A stretch of DNA of 64,000 bases from Psychrobacter immobilis (GCA_904846145.1 CAJGZL010000001.1:62001-126000); one strand, 5' to 3'; numbered from the stretch's first letter, positions 9,149 through 19,217 are shown. Numbers and translations: made by a program. The notes: generated by a model not told the origin, from the sequence alone.

Positions 9149-10939
9149 TTATTCAAAGTCACGCTCATACATTTGGGCATAATAGCTCTTATTGCCTAAC
9201 AACTCTTTATGAGTACCAATCTCGACAATTCGGCCGCCATCAAGTACCACAATACGATCAGCGGACTCAATAGTCGTCAAACGATGGGCTATGACGAGCG
9301 TAGTGCGATCCTTCATAACATTATCAAGCGCTTGTTGAATGTAATGCTCAGACTCGTTATCCAAGGCACTAGTAGCCTCATCTAAGATGAGAATAGGCGC
9401 GTCTTTTAATAGAGCACGAGCGATCGATAAGCGCTGACGCTGACCACCTGATAGTTGCAGGCCTTCGGCACCGATTTCACTTTGATAACCATTAGGCATT
9501 TTACTAATAAAGTCATGAGCAAAGGCATCTTTTGCCGCGCGTTCTACTTCAACAGGCGATTTACTGGCTAAGCTACCGTAGGCAATATTATTGAACACCG
9601 TGGTATTAAATAACACCACTTGTTGATTGACCATCGCAATCTGCGCGCGCAAGCTATCTAGAGTAATATCGTCTATATCGAACCCATCCATAGTGATACG
9701 CCCTGAGCTGGTGGTCAACGTACGCGTCAATAAATTGACCAGCGACGACTTGCCTGCACCACTACGACCGACTAATGCGACAGTCTCACCCGCTTTTATA
9801 TCTAAGCTAAAATCTTGCAGAGCAACGGTTGAGTCAGGATAAACCAAATTAACTTGATCAAGGGTGATCGCGCCAGACAACCCTATATTAATAAGACCGG
9901 TATCGACCTCTTCAGGCTCATCAAGCAAAGCAAAAATAGACTCACCAGCGGCAATCCCTTTTTGCAGCTTTTGGTTGACGTCTGTCAGCGAGCGCACAGG
10001 CTTGCTCAGCAGTCCAGCAGCGGCAATATAAGAGATAAATGCACCCGCTGAGATGTTATCAATAACCGCAGGGCGCAGTGCTAGCCATACTACGACAGAC
10101 ATCGCCATTGCCATTAATAACTGCACCATTGGCGTATTAATGCTATTGGTTACGACTATTTTCATGCCTTGACGCAAGTTCTTTTTGGAGATCTGATCAA
10201 ATCGCTGGGACTCGTACGCTTGACCACCATAGTTTTTGACCACATGATAACCACTAACCACCTCATTAGTGATATGGCTCACCTCGCCCATGGTCTCCTG
10301 AATCCCTTTTGAGAGTTTAAGATAACGTTTTGAGGCAACACGAATCAGCCATAATATAGGCGGCAGTACCACAAACAAAATCAAAGTTAAACGCCAATTG
10401 CTATATAACAAAAACCCAATCAAGGCTACGACCGTCAAGCCATCACGCAACAAGGTTTTCATTGAGTCTGTACTGGCAGCAGTGACTTGCTCAACGTCGA
10501 ATATCAGCTTAGATGAGATCGTCCCTGCAGGATTGGCCAAATAAAATGTGCTGGGTAGACGCAGCAATTTATTAAATACCTCTACCCGCAGTTGATAGAC
10601 TAAGTTGCGAGATACGAGCGCGGTATAATAATTCCCCAAAAAGCTACCAACACCGCGCACAAAGAACAGCATGATAATAATGAGCGGGAATAAATTTTGT
10701 TTGGTCTGATCGTTGTTATTGATAGCATCAGTGATGTATTGCAACAACTTAGCGATCCAAATCTCAGTGCCTGCGTTAATAGCAAAGCCGATAACCGTCA
10801 ATGCAAGCGCCCACCAATAAGGCTTAAGATAACTTAGCAGACGCAGCAAAGTTTTATGCTTAGGCGGCGTTACAGGCGCGTGCGCTGTCTCATTGCTAGC
10901 GGAAGCTTTGGTTATATCAGCTGGTACAGGTTGGCTCAT
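9149..10939 (-). CDS. msbA: Lipid A export ATP-binding/permease protein MsbA
   Basis: MsbA flips core-lipid A across the inner membrane. The 596-residue half-transporter has a cytoplasmic N-terminal tail (about 30 residues), six membrane segments in residues ~35-320, and a nucleotide-binding domain with Walker A GRSGAGKSS, signature LSGGQRQRLSIARALL, Walker B ILILDEATSALD and the H-loop in VIAHRLTTI. Position before lpxK and kdsB supports MsbA over other ABC exporters. The start ATG 10939 is preceded by TGAGG. It is probably the first gene of a run continuing through pilZ. Confidence 0.94.
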   Translation of the reverse strand: MSQPVPADITKASASNETAHAPVTPPKHKTLLRLLSYLKPYWWALALTVIGFAINAGTEIWIAKLLQYITDAINNNDQTKQNLFPLIIIMLFFVRGVGSFLGNYYTALVSRNLVYQLRVEVFNKLLRLPSTFYLANPAGTISSKLIFDVEQVTAASTDSMKTLLRDGLTVVALIGFLLYSNWRLTLILFVVLPPILWLIRVASKRYLKLSKGIQETMGEVSHITNEVVSGYHVVKNYGGQAYESQRFDQISKKNLRQGMKIVVTNSINTPMVQLLMAMAMSVVVWLALRPAVIDNISAGAFISYIAAAGLLSKPVRSLTDVNQKLQKGIAAGESIFALLDEPEEVDTGLINIGLSGAITLDQVNLVYPDSTVALQDFSLDIKAGETVALVGRSGAGKSSLVNLLTRTLTTSSGRITMDGFDIDDITLDSLRAQIAMVNQQVVLFNTTVFNNIAYGSLASKSPVEVERAAKDAFAHDFISKMPNGYQSEIGAEGLQLSGGQRQRLSIARALLKDAPILILDEATSALDNESEHYIQQALDNVMKDRTTLVIAHRLTTIESADRIVVLDGGRIVEIGTHKELLGNKSYYAQMYERDFE

Positions 10940-11066
10940 AAAAGCCTCAGTTTAATGATATTTGGTGAGTTTTTCACTTATACACTACTGCTCATTCACT
11001 ATAATGTAGCCAGTAGCCAGTGACTTGACATTGAGATTTATAGTGACAATATTGAAAATAGTGACA

Positions 11067-12215
11067 TTAGCGCTGTGCTTCTAGCTGTTTGATTAAAGCG
11101 GTGAACTGTTCATCATCATGAAAAAATATCTCGACACTGCCTTGACCATCTTTTTTATGCTTAAGCTTAACTTGTGCCCCTAGCGTATCCGTTAGGCGCT
11201 GTACCATCTGCTGGGTATCAAAGCTAGCTACTGCTGTGTTGGGATTGGCTTTAGGTGCAGGCTGCAAAATAGACTTGACCAGTTTTTCAGCTTCGCGCAC
11301 CGTCATTGCGCCATCGATGATTTTTTGAGCGATGATAGGCTGCTGCTCAGAGGATAATGCCAGTAAGGTTCGCGCATGGCCCATATCTAGAGCACTGGTC
11401 GCTAGATGATCTTTGACCGTATCGTGCAGCTGATTGAGACGCAAAAGGTTTGATACTGTCGTTCGCGCTTTACCAACAACTTCGGCAATCATAGCATGAC
11501 TCATACCAAACTCAGTATGAAAGCGTTGCAAAGCGGCAGCTTGCTCAATGACAGATAAATCTTCGCGTTGAATGTTCTCTATTAGTGCCAAAGCAATAGC
11601 CAGCTCATCAGACAAGGCGCGTTCAATCGCTGGAATCACTGCTTTACCAGCCATCTTTGCCGCACGCCAGCGCCGCTCACCTGCGATAATTTCATGGGTC
11701 ACTTGCGCACTGCTTTTGTCCTCGCTTGCAAGTAATGGTCTGATAACGATAGGCTGCATTACCCCATGCTGCTCAATTGAGGATGCTAGCTCTGCTAGCG
11801 CAGTCTCACTCATATCGCGGCGCGGCTGGTATTTACCTGCCTGCAGATGCAGCACATCGATCTGAATGAGGCTGATTTGATCTTCGCTACTGTTAGCATC
11901 AGGATTGGGCTTAGTGCTGATAGCACGTGCTGCACGAGTACGGTTTTTAGTAGTAGCACCTTCAATATTATCTTTTTCATTAGCAGTAGCTTTTGACCGT
12001 TTAGCCTTAGCAGGGATAGCACTTTTAGACCCAGTACTAGTCGCTGATGGTAGATCGGTATCTAAAGCCGTTTTGGTCGTGGCAAGGTGATGAACGTCAT
12101 GATGCGCAACCGTATCATCTTGTAAGGCTGAGGCAGTAATTTGCTTTTCTTTTTTGATTGAGCCCAACAGAGCATCCAAACCTCGATTGGCAGCTAAGCC
12201 TCGTTTTTTCGCCAT
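11067..12215 (-). CDS. parB: Chromosome partitioning protein ParB
   Basis: ParB binds parS sites and spreads as a CTP-dependent clamp. The N-terminus matches the family (KKRGLAANRGLDALLGS). The ParB/Srx CTP-binding domain follows at about 120-215 with PRRDMSETALAELASSIEQHGVMQP and the GERRWRAAK motif, then a helix-turn-helix (VVGKARTTVSNLLRLNQL) and a C-terminal dimerisation domain. At 382 residues it is nearly 100 longer than usual because of a low-complexity basic linker at ~25-115. ATG 12215 has AAGGATAG upstream. It follows parA after 169 bases. I could not find a parS palindrome nearby. Confidence 0.95.
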   Translation of the reverse strand: MAKKRGLAANRGLDALLGSIKKEKQITASALQDDTVAHHDVHHLATTKTALDTDLPSATSTGSKSAIPAKAKRSKATANEKDNIEGATTKNRTRAARAISTKPNPDANSSEDQISLIQIDVLHLQAGKYQPRRDMSETALAELASSIEQHGVMQPIVIRPLLASEDKSSAQVTHEIIAGERRWRAAKMAGKAVIPAIERALSDELAIALALIENIQREDLSVIEQAAALQRFHTEFGMSHAMIAEVVGKARTTVSNLLRLNQLHDTVKDHLATSALDMGHARTLLALSSEQQPIIAQKIIDGAMTVREAEKLVKSILQPAPKANPNTAVASFDTQQMVQRLTDTLGAQVKLKHKKDGQGSVEIFFHDDEQFTALIKQLEAQR

Positions 12216-12384
12216 GATTAGCTATCCTTTCATACTGTAATAAAGATAAAAATAATAATAAAAGTCAAAATAAGAGTCCTATCATTAGGGTAATGGCTCA
12301 ATAGTGACTGTAAAATTAAATAATTAAAGTTAAATGCTTAACTAGCGCTTTAAAGGCTCAGCTAGTGCAAAAGCTTTTTAGGCT

Positions 12385-13182
12385 CTATTTGAGCCGCTCA
12401 GCTGATTTTTTTGGGCTTTGTTTAATCACCTCAGCCGCCAGCTGCTGGTAAGCCATAGCCCCTTTTGAATTTTTATCAAATTCAAGTACTGGCACCCCAT
12501 GGGCTGGTGCTTCTGCCAGACGTATATTACGTGGGATATGGGTTTTATACATGATATCGCCAAAGTGTGCTTGCAGCTCAGCTGAGACATCATTGGCTAA
12601 GGTATTACGTGCATCGAACAAGGTTCTGACCACGCCGCGAATATAAAGCGTAGGGTTGAGCTCTGTTAAGCGCTCTATAGTCTGCGACAAATCAGCCAAA
12701 CCTTCAAGCGCATAATACTCGCACTGCATCGGAATAATGACGCTATCGGTTGCAATAAGAGCGTTAACCGTCAGTAGGTTCAAGCTTGGCGCACAGTCCA
12801 TTATGATATAGTCATAAGGTTTTTTAACGCTTTGATCAGCTATCAGTACACCCATAGCTGTTTTTAATAATTCATGGCTATTGGTTTGACCCATCAAAGT
12901 AATATCTAGACCTGCCAGCTCACGATTGGCACCGATCACATCAAAGCCCGCTGGACTCTGAACCGTTGCCGCTGCCAGTGACACGCCATCAAGCAAGACA
13001 TCAGCTACGGTCAAGTCCAAATCGTTTTTATCCAAACCCGTACCTGAGGTGGCATTACCTTGCGGATCTAAGTCAATCAGCAGGACACGCTTGCGCTTAG
13101 CCGCTAGGCTTGCCGTCAAATTTACCGCCGTTGTGGTCTTACCCACGCCGCCTTTTTGATTCGCAATGGCTATGATTTCCAT
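12385..13182 (-). CDS. parA: Chromosome partitioning ATPase ParA (Soj)
   Basis: ParA is a Walker-type ATPase that moves ParB-parS complexes over the nucleoid. It opens with MEIIAIANQKGGVGKTTTAV, the deviant Walker A motif, followed by LLIDLDPQGNATSG, IIMDCAPSL (Walker B) and the usual C-terminal RLAEAPAHGVPV segment. I take ATG 13182 as start (265 residues). A TTG at 13194 would add four residues that look untranslated, and ParA proteins usually begin just before the P-loop. It lies between rsmG and parB, the order often found near the replication origin. Confidence 0.95.
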   Translation of the reverse strand: MEIIAIANQKGGVGKTTTAVNLTASLAAKRKRVLLIDLDPQGNATSGTGLDKNDLDLTVADVLLDGVSLAAATVQSPAGFDVIGANRELAGLDITLMGQTNSHELLKTAMGVLIADQSVKKPYDYIIMDCAPSLNLLTVNALIATDSVIIPMQCEYYALEGLADLSQTIERLTELNPTLYIRGVVRTLFDARNTLANDVSAELQAHFGDIMYKTHIPRNIRLAEAPAHGVPVLEFDKNSKGAMAYQQLAAEVIKQSPKKSAERLK

Positions 13183-13310
13183 ACACTCACTCAATTTGAT
13201 TAATGTGATACTTTTTATTTATCTATCTATCTAAGTTTTCAGATATTCAGTCGTAGATTGTAGCGGTAAAACTGTAGTGGCTAAAACTCTAATAGTTAAA
13301 ATTATAGCGG

Positions 13311-14015
13311 CTAAGCTAGAGCTTTTTGGGTCAGCTCAATAAGATGACGACTGTCTTCAAGACGCGGCACCTTTAATTTGATCGTTCTAATCTGCCATTT
13401 TTGCTCTAGCGCTTGCAGCTCATCAAGGGTCGGCTCTTTGCCCTTCATCGCACACAAATAACCATCGCTCGCCAAACGTGGCTGGGCAGCTGTCACAAAG
13501 TCAGTCAAGCTAGCAAAGGCTCTAGAGGTAACTACCTTATACTGCCCCTCATGAGCTTCAATACGCGCAGCAATAGGCTGTATATTATCCAATCCAAGCT
13601 CGCTACTGACCTGTTTAATAAAGCGGATTTTTTTCTGATTACTATCCAGCGCACTACACTGGCGCTCAGGCTGGCAAATAGCGATAATAACTGCTGGCAG
13701 TCCAGCTCCTGTACCGATATCCAACAAATTCCCAGCGGGTAAATGCGTTATAATAGCCAAGCAGTCGATCACATGCTTGATAAGTGCCTCTTGTGGATCG
13801 GTAATCGCCGTCAAATTATAGGTTTTACTCCATAATAGCAACTGATCTAAATATAATAATAGTTTGCGCTGCTGTACCATAGTTAGCGATAAATCGAGTT
13901 CCTGTATAGCCTGCGCTAAGATAGCGGCTAAATCTGGCAACTGCGCGCCAAGCTTTACAAATCCAGTAGGATCAGCCAGTTGATCGCTATTATAGGCAAA
14001 TTTAGAAGCTGACAT
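13311..14015 (-). CDS. rsmG: 16S rRNA (guanine-527-N7)-methyltransferase
   Basis: RsmG (GidB) methylates G527 of 16S rRNA using S-adenosylmethionine. The 234-residue protein has the SAM-binding motif LLDIGTGAGLPAVI, the substrate-side helix LDSNQKKIRFI and the family motif VTSRAFASL. An N-terminal extension of about 25 residues precedes the usual start region. It is first in the rsmG-parA-parB string (116 bases to parA). ATG 14015 has AGGATA upstream. Confidence 0.94.
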   Translation of the reverse strand: MSASKFAYNSDQLADPTGFVKLGAQLPDLAAILAQAIQELDLSLTMVQQRKLLLYLDQLLLWSKTYNLTAITDPQEALIKHVIDCLAIITHLPAGNLLDIGTGAGLPAVIIAICQPERQCSALDSNQKKIRFIKQVSSELGLDNIQPIAARIEAHEGQYKVVTSRAFASLTDFVTAAQPRLASDGYLCAMKGKEPTLDELQALEQKWQIRTIKLKVPRLEDSRHLIELTQKALA

Positions 14016-14352
14016 ACTGTATATTATCCTGTTTTAGCGCGTGAACCGATTATTTTATCACGCAGGCTGCCCCTTGAATAGTTGCAGATTGCGTCATTGA
14101 CCGTCATCTTATACTATCTACACTAATAGTGAAGATTTATTCGATTTTACTGCTATTAGGCTACTAAAATTGTACTTTTAACTTAGCGCTATGGTGACTG
14201 CTCTCACCTTTGATCAAATACTGATCCAACGCTTTGTTGTTATCCATGCATTGTTATCCACGTGTTGTTATTTATACTTAGCAATGTCACGCTTTGCCTA
14301 TTAACGAGCTTTACCTACCAAGCTTTATAACTTTTGAGATAGTGTACCGCCT
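14016..14352. other. Divergent intergenic region rsmG/Lon-like gene with a 14-bp periodic repeat
   Basis: This 337-base spacer has no ORF. At 14237-14278 three units recur at exactly 14-bp spacing: TTGTTATCCATGCA, TTGTTATCCACGTG and TTGTTATTTATACT. The second contains TTATCCACG, one base off the DnaA box TTATCCACA. Promoters for rsmG and the protease gene must lie here but are not obvious. Confidence 0.6.
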
Positions 14353-17232
14353 ATGACTGACCATGATACCGCAATGACTCAAAAGACCGTTGTTATTGAC
14401 TCTTTATCTACCCAAACACCTGCACAGATAAATGAGGCAGACGCTAGTGTGCTCCTTGACAACCTCTCTAATGACACTCTTAATAATAAAAAAAGCACTA
14501 ATAAAAAGTCTACTTCCAAAAATAAAGCTCCAAAAAATAAAGCCGCGAAAGATGCATCGGTAGATGACACGGCAATAGCCGCTGAATCAACGCCGCATCC
14601 TATTTCGGTACAGATTAATGAGCGATGTTTTATTTCAGCGGAACATCTAAAACGCTATACCCAGCCAAGCCAGCTGCCAACGGACACTCGCGTAGCTGAT
14701 GATTTGGACGTGGGTTTTGGTCAACAGCGGGCTATCAAAGCTTTGCAGACGGCAGTGGATATCAAAGCCAGTGGCTATCATGTGTTTGCAGCAGGTGAGA
14801 ACGGCTTGGGTAAACGTACTATTATTAGCCGCTTGCTACGCCGTATCGCAGGCGACGCTCCTACGCCTGATGATTGGGTCTACGTCCATAACTTTAGCGA
14901 TCCGCGTGCGCCGCTGGCGCTGAGCTTACCTAGTGGCCAAGCCTTATTATTAAAGCAACAAGTCAATAAGGTATGGCAGCAAGCGCACAAGCGCCTTAAC
15001 CAGCGCTTTCGTAGTGATCATTATCAAAATGAAATCGAAGCGATTAAGAACCGCATTCAGCAGCAAGAAGTTTTGGCTTATGACGAGCTGAGTGCTGAGG
15101 GCAAGCAGTATAATTTGGCATTGACGTTTCGAGCTTTTGATAATAAAGCGCTGTTTGTGCATCCGAGCCAATTACCAGAGAGTATTGAAAACACCTCTAC
15201 TTATACTAAGCATACAGAATCGCCTGATGAGCTTAGGTCTGATAAGTCGAATACTCAGTCATCCTCGCATAACACAACCGATCAACATGAGCACAGTAAT
15301 TTTGAACAGAATAGCGTTGAGAAAAACAACTTTGTACAAAAAAACCACATGCACAAGCGTTTTAGCCAGCTGACGATCGTTTTGGAGCAGTTGGAAGACG
15401 AAGCTAATAGTGCTATTGAAGCTTTGCATAAAGATATCGCCCAGCGCGCACTTGAGCCACTATTTGCATCACTTTATGAACAGTTCGCCGCTAGCCCCTT
15501 AGTTATTGACTATTTGCACACTATATTTGACGATATGATTGAGCATGCCGCGCATATTGTTAATGGCGATGATGAAGCGTTTGTATCTCCACTCTTGGCT
15601 ACTACTCCTAGCCGCTATAGCGTGAATGTTATGGTCAGTCATGAGGCTGATAGTGGTGCGCCCGTTATCTTTGAGGATCTACCGACCCATCTGAATTTAC
15701 TTGGGCACGTTGAGCAGATCACCCAATTGGGCACAGTGACCACAGATGTCAGTATGATTCGCGCAGGTGCTCTGCATCGCGCTAATGGTGGTTATCTGAT
15801 TTTAGAGGCCAGCCACGTTCTTGAGCACCCTTACGCTTGGCAAGGACTAAAACGCGCCTTGCAATCTCGTAAAATAAAACTGTCCAGCCTTGAACAAATG
15901 CTAACCTTGACAGGCAGCTTATCGTTAGCACCCGCGCCTATTGATTTGGATGTAAAGGTAATCTTATTAGGCGAAGCTGATTTGTATTATGAGCTGCTCG
16001 AGCTTGAGCCTGAATTTGATGCAGTCTTTAAGATACGCGCGGACTTTCACGATGATGTCACTCGCACCCACGCGCATGAGCTAGCACTAGTGGCAAAAAT
16101 GGCTGATATCATCGACTATGCCGATCTACATCCTTTTGATAGCGAAGCACAAGCGGCATTACTTGAGCATTTGAGCTTACAAGCTGAAGATCAAAACCGT
16201 CTTAGTCTACACAGCGATCGCTTGATTAAATTACTACAAGAGTCCAATCGTCATGCCCGCCTGCAAGAATGTGAGCTCGTTGATGCCAGTCATGTCACTC
16301 AAGCTATCGCTGATATGGATGAACGCTCAGGCTATCTGCGCGATCTGTACTGGCAGGAGCTCAAAAACGGTCAGCAGCTCATCAACACCCAAGGCACGGC
16401 TGTCGGACAGGTTAATGCGCTCACGGTAGTCAGCTATGCTGATAGCGAATTTGGCATGCCTGCGCGCTTGACTGCTTTGATTCAGCCCAATATCGGTGCA
16501 GGTGAGATACTAGATATCGAGCGTGATGTCGATCTAGGCGGTAGCTTACATGCCAAGGGTATGCTGATTATGACTAGCTATCTACGCGCCTTATTTAGCC
16601 GCCATCATGCGCTAAATTTTAGTGCTTCACTCGCCTTTGAGCAAAGCTACGCTCATATCGACGGCGATAGTGCGACCGTCAGCGAAGCCTGCGCCCTGCT
16701 CTCAGCGCTCGCCGATGTGCCGATCAATCAAGCGCTAGCGATCACCGGCTCCATGAACCAGCTGGGCGAAGTACAAGCGGTTGGCGGGATCAATGCCAAG
16801 ATAGCAGGGTTCTTTGATGCCTGCCGCGAGCAAGGTTTGACAGGTGAGCAAGGGGTTGTCATCCCTATGGCTAACGTCAAGCAGTTGATGTTACGCGACG
16901 ATATTATTGAAGCGGTTGATGCGGAGCAGTTTTATATTTATGGCGTCAATACGCTCAGCCAAGCTCTGACGCTGATGATGGGATTGCCTATTGATATCAT
17001 GACTAAAAAGGGGCGCTACCGTAAAGAGACGCTCTTTGGTAAAGTCTTACAGCGCTTAATGTTATGGGATGAAAACCAAGCCGATGCGGCTGATATTGAT
17101 GATAAAAAAGCGAATAAAGCCAAAAAGAAGGCCAAAGCTAAGCGCAAGGCTAAAAAAAAGCGTAAAGATAAAGAGTCTGCTTTCAATGACCCTATAAAGG
17201 ATGAGGACCAACAAGATGCCAATCAACCATAG
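14353..17232 (+). CDS. Lon-family (S16) ATP-dependent protease, LonB/YcbZ-like
   Basis: This 959-residue protein joins an AAA+ domain to a C-terminal Lon protease domain. Walker A is GENGLGKRT at 148-156. The catalytic dyad is S773 (GDSATVSEA) and K816 (GGINAKIAGF), 43 residues apart as in E. coli Lon. The N-terminal Lon substrate domain is absent, so it belongs with LonB/YcbZ-type proteins rather than canonical Lon. Three low-complexity parts stand out: a serine/lysine N-terminal stretch (~45-75), a polar Ser/Asn/His-rich insert (~275-335) in the AAA+ region, and a lysine/alanine-rich tail (~917-942). It probably degrades selected proteins in the cytoplasm; substrates are unknown. A WYL regulator follows after 138 bases. 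Confidence 0.9.
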   Translation: MTDHDTAMTQKTVVIDSLSTQTPAQINEADASVLLDNLSNDTLNNKKSTNKKSTSKNKAPKNKAAKDASVDDTAIAAESTPHPISVQINERCFISAEHLKRYTQPSQLPTDTRVADDLDVGFGQQRAIKALQTAVDIKASGYHVFAAGENGLGKRTIISRLLRRIAGDAPTPDDWVYVHNFSDPRAPLALSLPSGQALLLKQQVNKVWQQAHKRLNQRFRSDHYQNEIEAIKNRIQQQEVLAYDELSAEGKQYNLALTFRAFDNKALFVHPSQLPESIENTSTYTKHTESPDELRSDKSNTQSSSHNTTDQHEHSNFEQNSVEKNNFVQKNHMHKRFSQLTIVLEQLEDEANSAIEALHKDIAQRALEPLFASLYEQFAASPLVIDYLHTIFDDMIEHAAHIVNGDDEAFVSPLLATTPSRYSVNVMVSHEADSGAPVIFEDLPTHLNLLGHVEQITQLGTVTTDVSMIRAGALHRANGGYLILEASHVLEHPYAWQGLKRALQSRKIKLSSLEQMLTLTGSLSLAPAPIDLDVKVILLGEADLYYELLELEPEFDAVFKIRADFHDDVTRTHAHELALVAKMADIIDYADLHPFDSEAQAALLEHLSLQAEDQNRLSLHSDRLIKLLQESNRHARLQECELVDASHVTQAIADMDERSGYLRDLYWQELKNGQQLINTQGTAVGQVNALTVVSYADSEFGMPARLTALIQPNIGAGEILDIERDVDLGGSLHAKGMLIMTSYLRALFSRHHALNFSASLAFEQSYAHIDGDSATVSEACALLSALADVPINQALAITGSMNQLGEVQAVGGINAKIAGFFDACREQGLTGEQGVVIPMANVKQLMLRDDIIEAVDAEQFYIYGVNTLSQALTLMMGLPIDIMTKKGRYRKETLFGKVLQRLMLWDENQADAADIDDKKANKAKKKAKAKRKAKKKRKDKESAFNDPIKDEDQQDANQP

Positions 17233-17370
17233 AGCAATGTTAGTATTAAAATCTACGGTCGCAAGATTTCATCTAACAAACCTAGACGCTACTCATTTTT
17301 TCTGCGATCATAATTCATTAGCGATATAAACCAAATAGCTTTAAGACTGACTGATAAAGGTAATTCCTCC

Positions 17371-18426
17371 ATGAGCGAGCAAACAGCATCCAAAACCGAA
17401 GACAATACTAATGATGCTGCCAGCCGACACGGAGCCGCGACCACCGCACGTCAATGGCAGGTGCTATCACAGTTGCAGCGTAATCGCTGGGTGGGCACGA
17501 CTCATGTTTATGAGCAGCTCAAGCTGGCAGGGTTTGATATTAGCTTACGTACAGTGCAAAGAGACCTCAACGCCTTAGCCAAACGCTTTCCGATTGAGAA
17601 GAATAACGCCAATCCGCAAGGCTGGCGCTGGTGCGATGATGCGCCACTGCAAAGTCTACCGCATATGAATCTATCGCAAGCGGTGGCCTTCAATATGGTT
17701 GAGGCCAATCTGACTCAATTATTACCGCCTGCTATTTTAGATGAGTTATTTCCTTGGTTTGATCTAGCGCGACGTCAGCTAAAAAATAGCAAGGTTACCC
17801 ATTCATGGATAGATCGTGTGCGTATTGAGCCTGCCACTCAGCCACTAATTGCCCCGCATATCGACTTAGAGAGCAAAGACAATATCTATCATGCGTTATT
17901 TTATCAGCTGCAGATTCAAGCGTGCTATACCCGTAGCAATAAGCTTGAGGCAAGTGAATATACACTGAACCCTATCGCTATTATTCAACGTGGGGTCATT
18001 ATCTATTTGCTCGCAACCCGTACTGATGATCCTGATGTTATTATTCGCACCTTTGCCCTACACCGCTTTGCTAGCGTTGAGCTATTAGAGACTAGCGCCC
18101 AAACGCCAAGCGGCTTTCAGTTAGATAGCTATCTAGATGCTGGCGGTATGGGCTTTACCCATCCGCTACTGAGTCAATTACCTGACCATGGTAAAAACAC
18201 CGCCATCGAGCTGCACTTTACTAAAAGCGCTGGTAGAAGCTTGACGGAAAGTAAGTTAAGTGACGATCAAACGGTAACCCTAAATGACGATGATACCCTG
18301 ACCATATCGGCAACGGTAAATCTTACCTCACAGCTAGTCTGGTGGTTACGTGGCTTCGGTAATGGCTTGTTGGCTACTAAGCCCGCTCTGCTTTATCAAG
18401 CTGTATCAGGTATTGAATTTGAGTAA
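17371..18426 (+). CDS. WYL-domain transcriptional regulator
   Basis: This is a 351-residue cytoplasmic regulator. The N-terminal DeoR-type winged helix lies at ~25-90 (LSQLQRNRWVGTTHVYEQL, then ISLRTVQRDLNAL as recognition helix). The WYL ligand-binding fold is at ~165-245, with YTLNPIAIIQRGVIIYLLATR corresponding to the WYL core, and the C-terminal extension WYL_C follows (VWWLRGFGNGLLATKP). Such proteins sense nucleic acid or nucleotide ligands and often control stress, DNA repair or defence genes. Here the neighbours are the Lon-like protease and a TerD-like gene 94 bases downstream, possibly its targets. No defence genes are present. Confidence 0.85.
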   Translation: MSEQTASKTEDNTNDAASRHGAATTARQWQVLSQLQRNRWVGTTHVYEQLKLAGFDISLRTVQRDLNALAKRFPIEKNNANPQGWRWCDDAPLQSLPHMNLSQAVAFNMVEANLTQLLPPAILDELFPWFDLARRQLKNSKVTHSWIDRVRIEPATQPLIAPHIDLESKDNIYHALFYQLQIQACYTRSNKLEASEYTLNPIAIIQRGVIIYLLATRTDDPDVIIRTFALHRFASVELLETSAQTPSGFQLDSYLDAGGMGFTHPLLSQLPDHGKNTAIELHFTKSAGRSLTESKLSDDQTVTLNDDDTLTISATVNLTSQLVWWLRGFGNGLLATKPALLYQAVSGIEFE

Positions 18427-18520
18427 ACCTCTGAATCAGTAAATTTACTGTCGGTTTTATTTCTAAGATAGCTCATTCATCAAAACTTATGAAAAACCGT
18501 TATTACAAAAAAGGAATACT

Positions 18521-19174
18521 ATGGCTATCGCAACTCAATCTACATTGTCTAACAGTCTATCCACATTAGGACTCACGGCGAAGACTTTGTTTTTTTCTTT
18601 GAACTTTGACTTTACCCCACCTAAGACTGAGAAAAAGAAAAAAAATCGCTTTAAGCAAAATCAAGGCGCTATAGACATCGATATCGCTTGTGTACTTTAT
18701 GATAAGCAGTGCACTATTGTAGATATGGTTTGGTTCAAGCAGCTGCGTGATAGTGCTGAGTCTGTTCGCCATCAGGGTGACAGCCTAAATGGTAAGGATC
18801 GTGGCGAGCAAGCGCTGTATCATGCGCCACTCGATCAAGAGCAAATTCGCCTTTACTTAAAGGATATTCCTACTGAAGTGACTAGTATCGGCCTATTAGC
18901 GAACTCTTATTATGAACAGCCCTTCAGACGCGTCCATGCAGGTGAGATACATTTGAGCGATGATGAAGGCAATCGCGCTTTTGATATTAATTTAAAACAG
19001 TTACCAGGCGATTGTCATACACTTTGGGTAGCCAGCTTACACCGTGAGGTAGGCGATTGGCATTTGATCCTACAGAACCTACCTCTACCTGCCAAGGATC
19101 TAGAAAAAGCGGCGCAAGAAGTCGCGCATGAGCTAGCGCGTGCCCTACCTGTTCCTCTATCGGTCGCTACCTAA
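18521..19174 (+). CDS. TerD-family protein
   Basis: The 217-residue protein has the TerD fold: the acidic strand GAIDIDIACVLYD, then VWFKQLRDS and the loop HQGDSLNGKDRGEQ, matching the HTGDN/GDGDDE calcium-binding region of TerD (tellurite resistance/stress family). It lacks a signal peptide. A lysine-rich stretch (KTEKKKKNRFKQ, ~35-46) sits between the first strand and the core. TerD proteins bind calcium and occur in stress-response complexes. Only one copy is present and no terC/terB-like gene lies nearby, so calling it a resistance gene would be unsafe. It follows the WYL regulator and ends at a strong bidirectional terminator. Confidence 0.8.
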   Translation: MAIATQSTLSNSLSTLGLTAKTLFFSLNFDFTPPKTEKKKKNRFKQNQGAIDIDIACVLYDKQCTIVDMVWFKQLRDSAESVRHQGDSLNGKDRGEQALYHAPLDQEQIRLYLKDIPTEVTSIGLLANSYYEQPFRRVHAGEIHLSDDEGNRAFDINLKQLPGDCHTLWVASLHREVGDWHLILQNLPLPAKDLEKAAQEVAHELARALPVPLSVAT

Positions 19175-19217
19175 TCTATAACAACTCATGACAACATGCG
19201 TATCTATTATGCTGGTT

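Noticed and set aside
14251..14272. CACGTG core considered as a parS site
   Set aside because: The flanks do not fit the TGTTTCACGTGAAACA pattern; only the central six bases agree.
18521..19174. Tellurite resistance operon
   Set aside because: Only one TerD-like gene is present, without terB, terC or terZ neighbours.
17371..19174. Defence island suggested by the WYL regulator next to Lon-like and TerD-like genes
   Set aside because: No nuclease, helicase, restriction or toxin-antitoxin gene is nearby; the neighbours are housekeeping genes.
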